From positions 1-5,680 of the forward strand of contig JAGDDC010000127.1 in the NCBI GenBank assembly GCA_017958245.1: a DNA stretch of 5,680 nt. Direction: 5' to 3'. Of this stretch, positions 5,401 to 5,680 are shown piece by piece. This stretch comes from Lachnospiraceae bacterium. GTDB lineage: Bacteria; Bacillota_A; Clostridia; Lachnospirales; Lachnospiraceae. The notes under the pieces are model-generated. The model was not told the DNA's origin, did not search any database, and was given only the letters and a program-made list of their open reading frames with translations. Positions within the stretch are counted from its first letter, which is position 1; the number at the start of each line of letters is the position of its first letter. Position numbers and translations under genes: made by a program.

Positions 5401-5680
5401 AGGAGAACGACCTGGTGCTCCTCGCGCTCATAAAGGGTTATTCAAACCAGCGCGAGCCTGACGAGAAGGACCTGCGCTTCGTCGAGTACAGCATAGCAAA
5501 GCTCGAGGAACGCGGGATCGTGATGAAGTTCTTCAAGGAGTTCATGGGCAAGATCAGGCTTCCCGCTTGCGTTTACGACCGATATATAGTGGAGTACATC
5601 ACAAGACCTTCGTCGAGGGTCATGATCCACACCCGGTTTGACATGGGGGACGAGGATTTTGAGACCTTGCAGATGAAGGA
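2418..5680 (+). CDS. DUF5717-family protein, very large, function unknown (3' end outside window)
   Basis: One frame stays open from the ATG at 2418 to the window edge, 1087 codons with no stop. AAAGGGG at 2404-2410 lies seven bases before the ATG. The opening residues (MKEKIDRFAKGIFTYE) and the overall architecture match what I recall of DUF5717 proteins of Lachnospiraceae, usually somewhat over 1100 residues, so little should be missing. No signal peptide or TM segment is visible, so it is probably cytoplasmic. By eye: an Ig-like beta-sandwich at about 20-113; a helical linker at about 130-190; a second Ig-like domain at about 195-286; TPR-like helical repeats at about 295-640; a beta-rich insert at about 665-765 (SPRITKVAVASPAYNAETVYPV); and a further helical region at about 770-1060. 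The two Ig-like domains share a D-A-(T/S)-x-L-x-A-G motif (81-88 and 258-265), suggesting duplication. No catalytic motif is recognisable; a scaffold or protein-binding role is inference. Codons favour CTC, AGG and GAG. The family call is from memory of sequence character, not a search. Confidence 0.8.
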   Translation, partial: MKEKIDRFAKGIFTYEPADLVISELEVSIRVETGRTFCGTFSVSNSADTPLKGIVCSSSSYLSFRDNSFSGKENIIEYVFDATSLYAGDVVKDSIIVISECGEESLPFEARVTPPSCESSVGSIRDSFHFANLAKTSWEEAQLVFMTESFERVLAYYDRSHVELYRHLKEGNSSPVAMEEFLIALHKKRRINFFADRTQVELDDSASDEGAKIVLSKDSWGFAELRLRTEEAFISLPANRISTFDFEGDSYVLRFGIDASKLHAGKNFGRIAIETAAQRLEVNVVCTKRAQAAVRYRRRDGIRALSALADVYLRYRMGDLGAGKYLAETNRLLASAKFPEEHERAAELYKIFALATGGRESMARTLLDIFKEDGSWKRKGITEYGAVVFLEGMLTKDSHTAMEVSSTLKGLLERDSDNALLYLFTYFSDRKNIRSPERRFDDMRRLYERGVRSRFLYVEALSLVNMDGSLLKELGDFECTVLYFGVKKKMPGRNLISQIAYLSSRSKQPGKLHTRLLKTIYEGTGSPEVLEALCEVLKKREDTGREAARYYRLAMSEQARVVKLHEYMLSAAYGDLSRSLPAQIFAFFLLGKGLEDRERKYLYANLIRFKDEHRAAYEEARQDIYSFATEALARGEIDEMLAVIYSDAFSQPGIDAETIARLPEVVYKHLITVESPRITKVAVASPAYNAETVYPVTDGKAYVDICMIDDIVFLIDEDGCKYCDSVPFEKTPLVRGVDIEQYVLDGLIDDDRSVLHTYDQINYEGTGEISPELADHIIKIEGLSDEFATECEKKLIYHYYDIMDDERLEERLVSIDMDRLSHGERIKLIEMMILKGLCHLALANIERSGFEGIDAKRLLRMCSVLLPVLEDGAVTQKLLKLCFYVFDRGKYDEQVLSLLVREYNGSIENMYEIFKAADGFDVDSTPLEERIVAQILFTESDMSFARTVFKRYYIHGSTKRLVRAFLSYYAYGYLRDEKLIDSELMQIMRRELGFEENDLVLLALIKGYSNQREPDEKDLRFVEYSIAKLEERGIVMKFFKEFMGKIRLPACVYDRYIVEYITRPSSRVMIHTRFDMGDEDFETLQMK

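Overview
The window looks like chromosomal DNA of a Gram-positive anaerobe of the class Clostridia, most likely a Lachnospiraceae-type organism. The reasons are the ribosomal protein L20 tail, a LiaF-like plus DUF4097 ('toastrack') gene pair, and a very long cytoplasmic protein that I recognise as the DUF5717 family, which to my knowledge is essentially a Clostridia/Lachnospiraceae family. Genes have strong AGG/GGA-type ribosome binding sites. Coding regions favour G/C in third positions (CTC for Leu, AGG for Arg), while the spacer between the second and third complete reading frames is strikingly AT-rich. All genes lie on the + strand.

Layout. Bases 2-196 are the end of rplT (L20), closed by a strong intrinsic terminator (208-240). 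A well-formed sigma-A promoter (288-316, TTGAAA-N17-TATGAT), abutted upstream by a 7-4-7 direct repeat like an OmpR-family response regulator site, drives a two-gene operon. Its first gene is a LiaF-like four-TM membrane protein (359-1042); the second, overlapping it by 4 bases (ATGA), is a membrane-anchored DUF4097 beta-repeat protein (1039-1962). Both are toastrack-type proteins linked in other Firmicutes to cell-envelope stress signalling. No histidine kinase or response regulator lies in the window.

Bases 1963-2417 (455 bases) hold no credible protein gene but are rich in structure: four copies of TTCGGAAG/CTTCCGA as two direct and two inverted repeats (1971-2050) with a possible promoter among them; a G-rich segment that folds into several hairpins and looks like a structured RNA or riboswitch (2077-2167); a nested inverted repeat (2163-2237); an AT-rich stretch; and an extended -10 promoter (2369-2377) for the next gene.

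From 2418 to the window edge runs one open frame of 1087 codons without a stop, a DUF5717-family protein of unknown function. It has two tandem Ig-like beta-sandwich domains near the N-terminus, a long alpha-helical TPR-like solenoid, a beta-rich insert, and a second helical region. Its C-terminus is outside the window.

The most interesting items are the unassigned structured RNA candidate with no obvious target gene, the repeat cluster beside it, the exact 19-residue periodicity of the DUF4097 protein, and the uncharacterised DUF5717 protein with its duplicated N-terminal domain.
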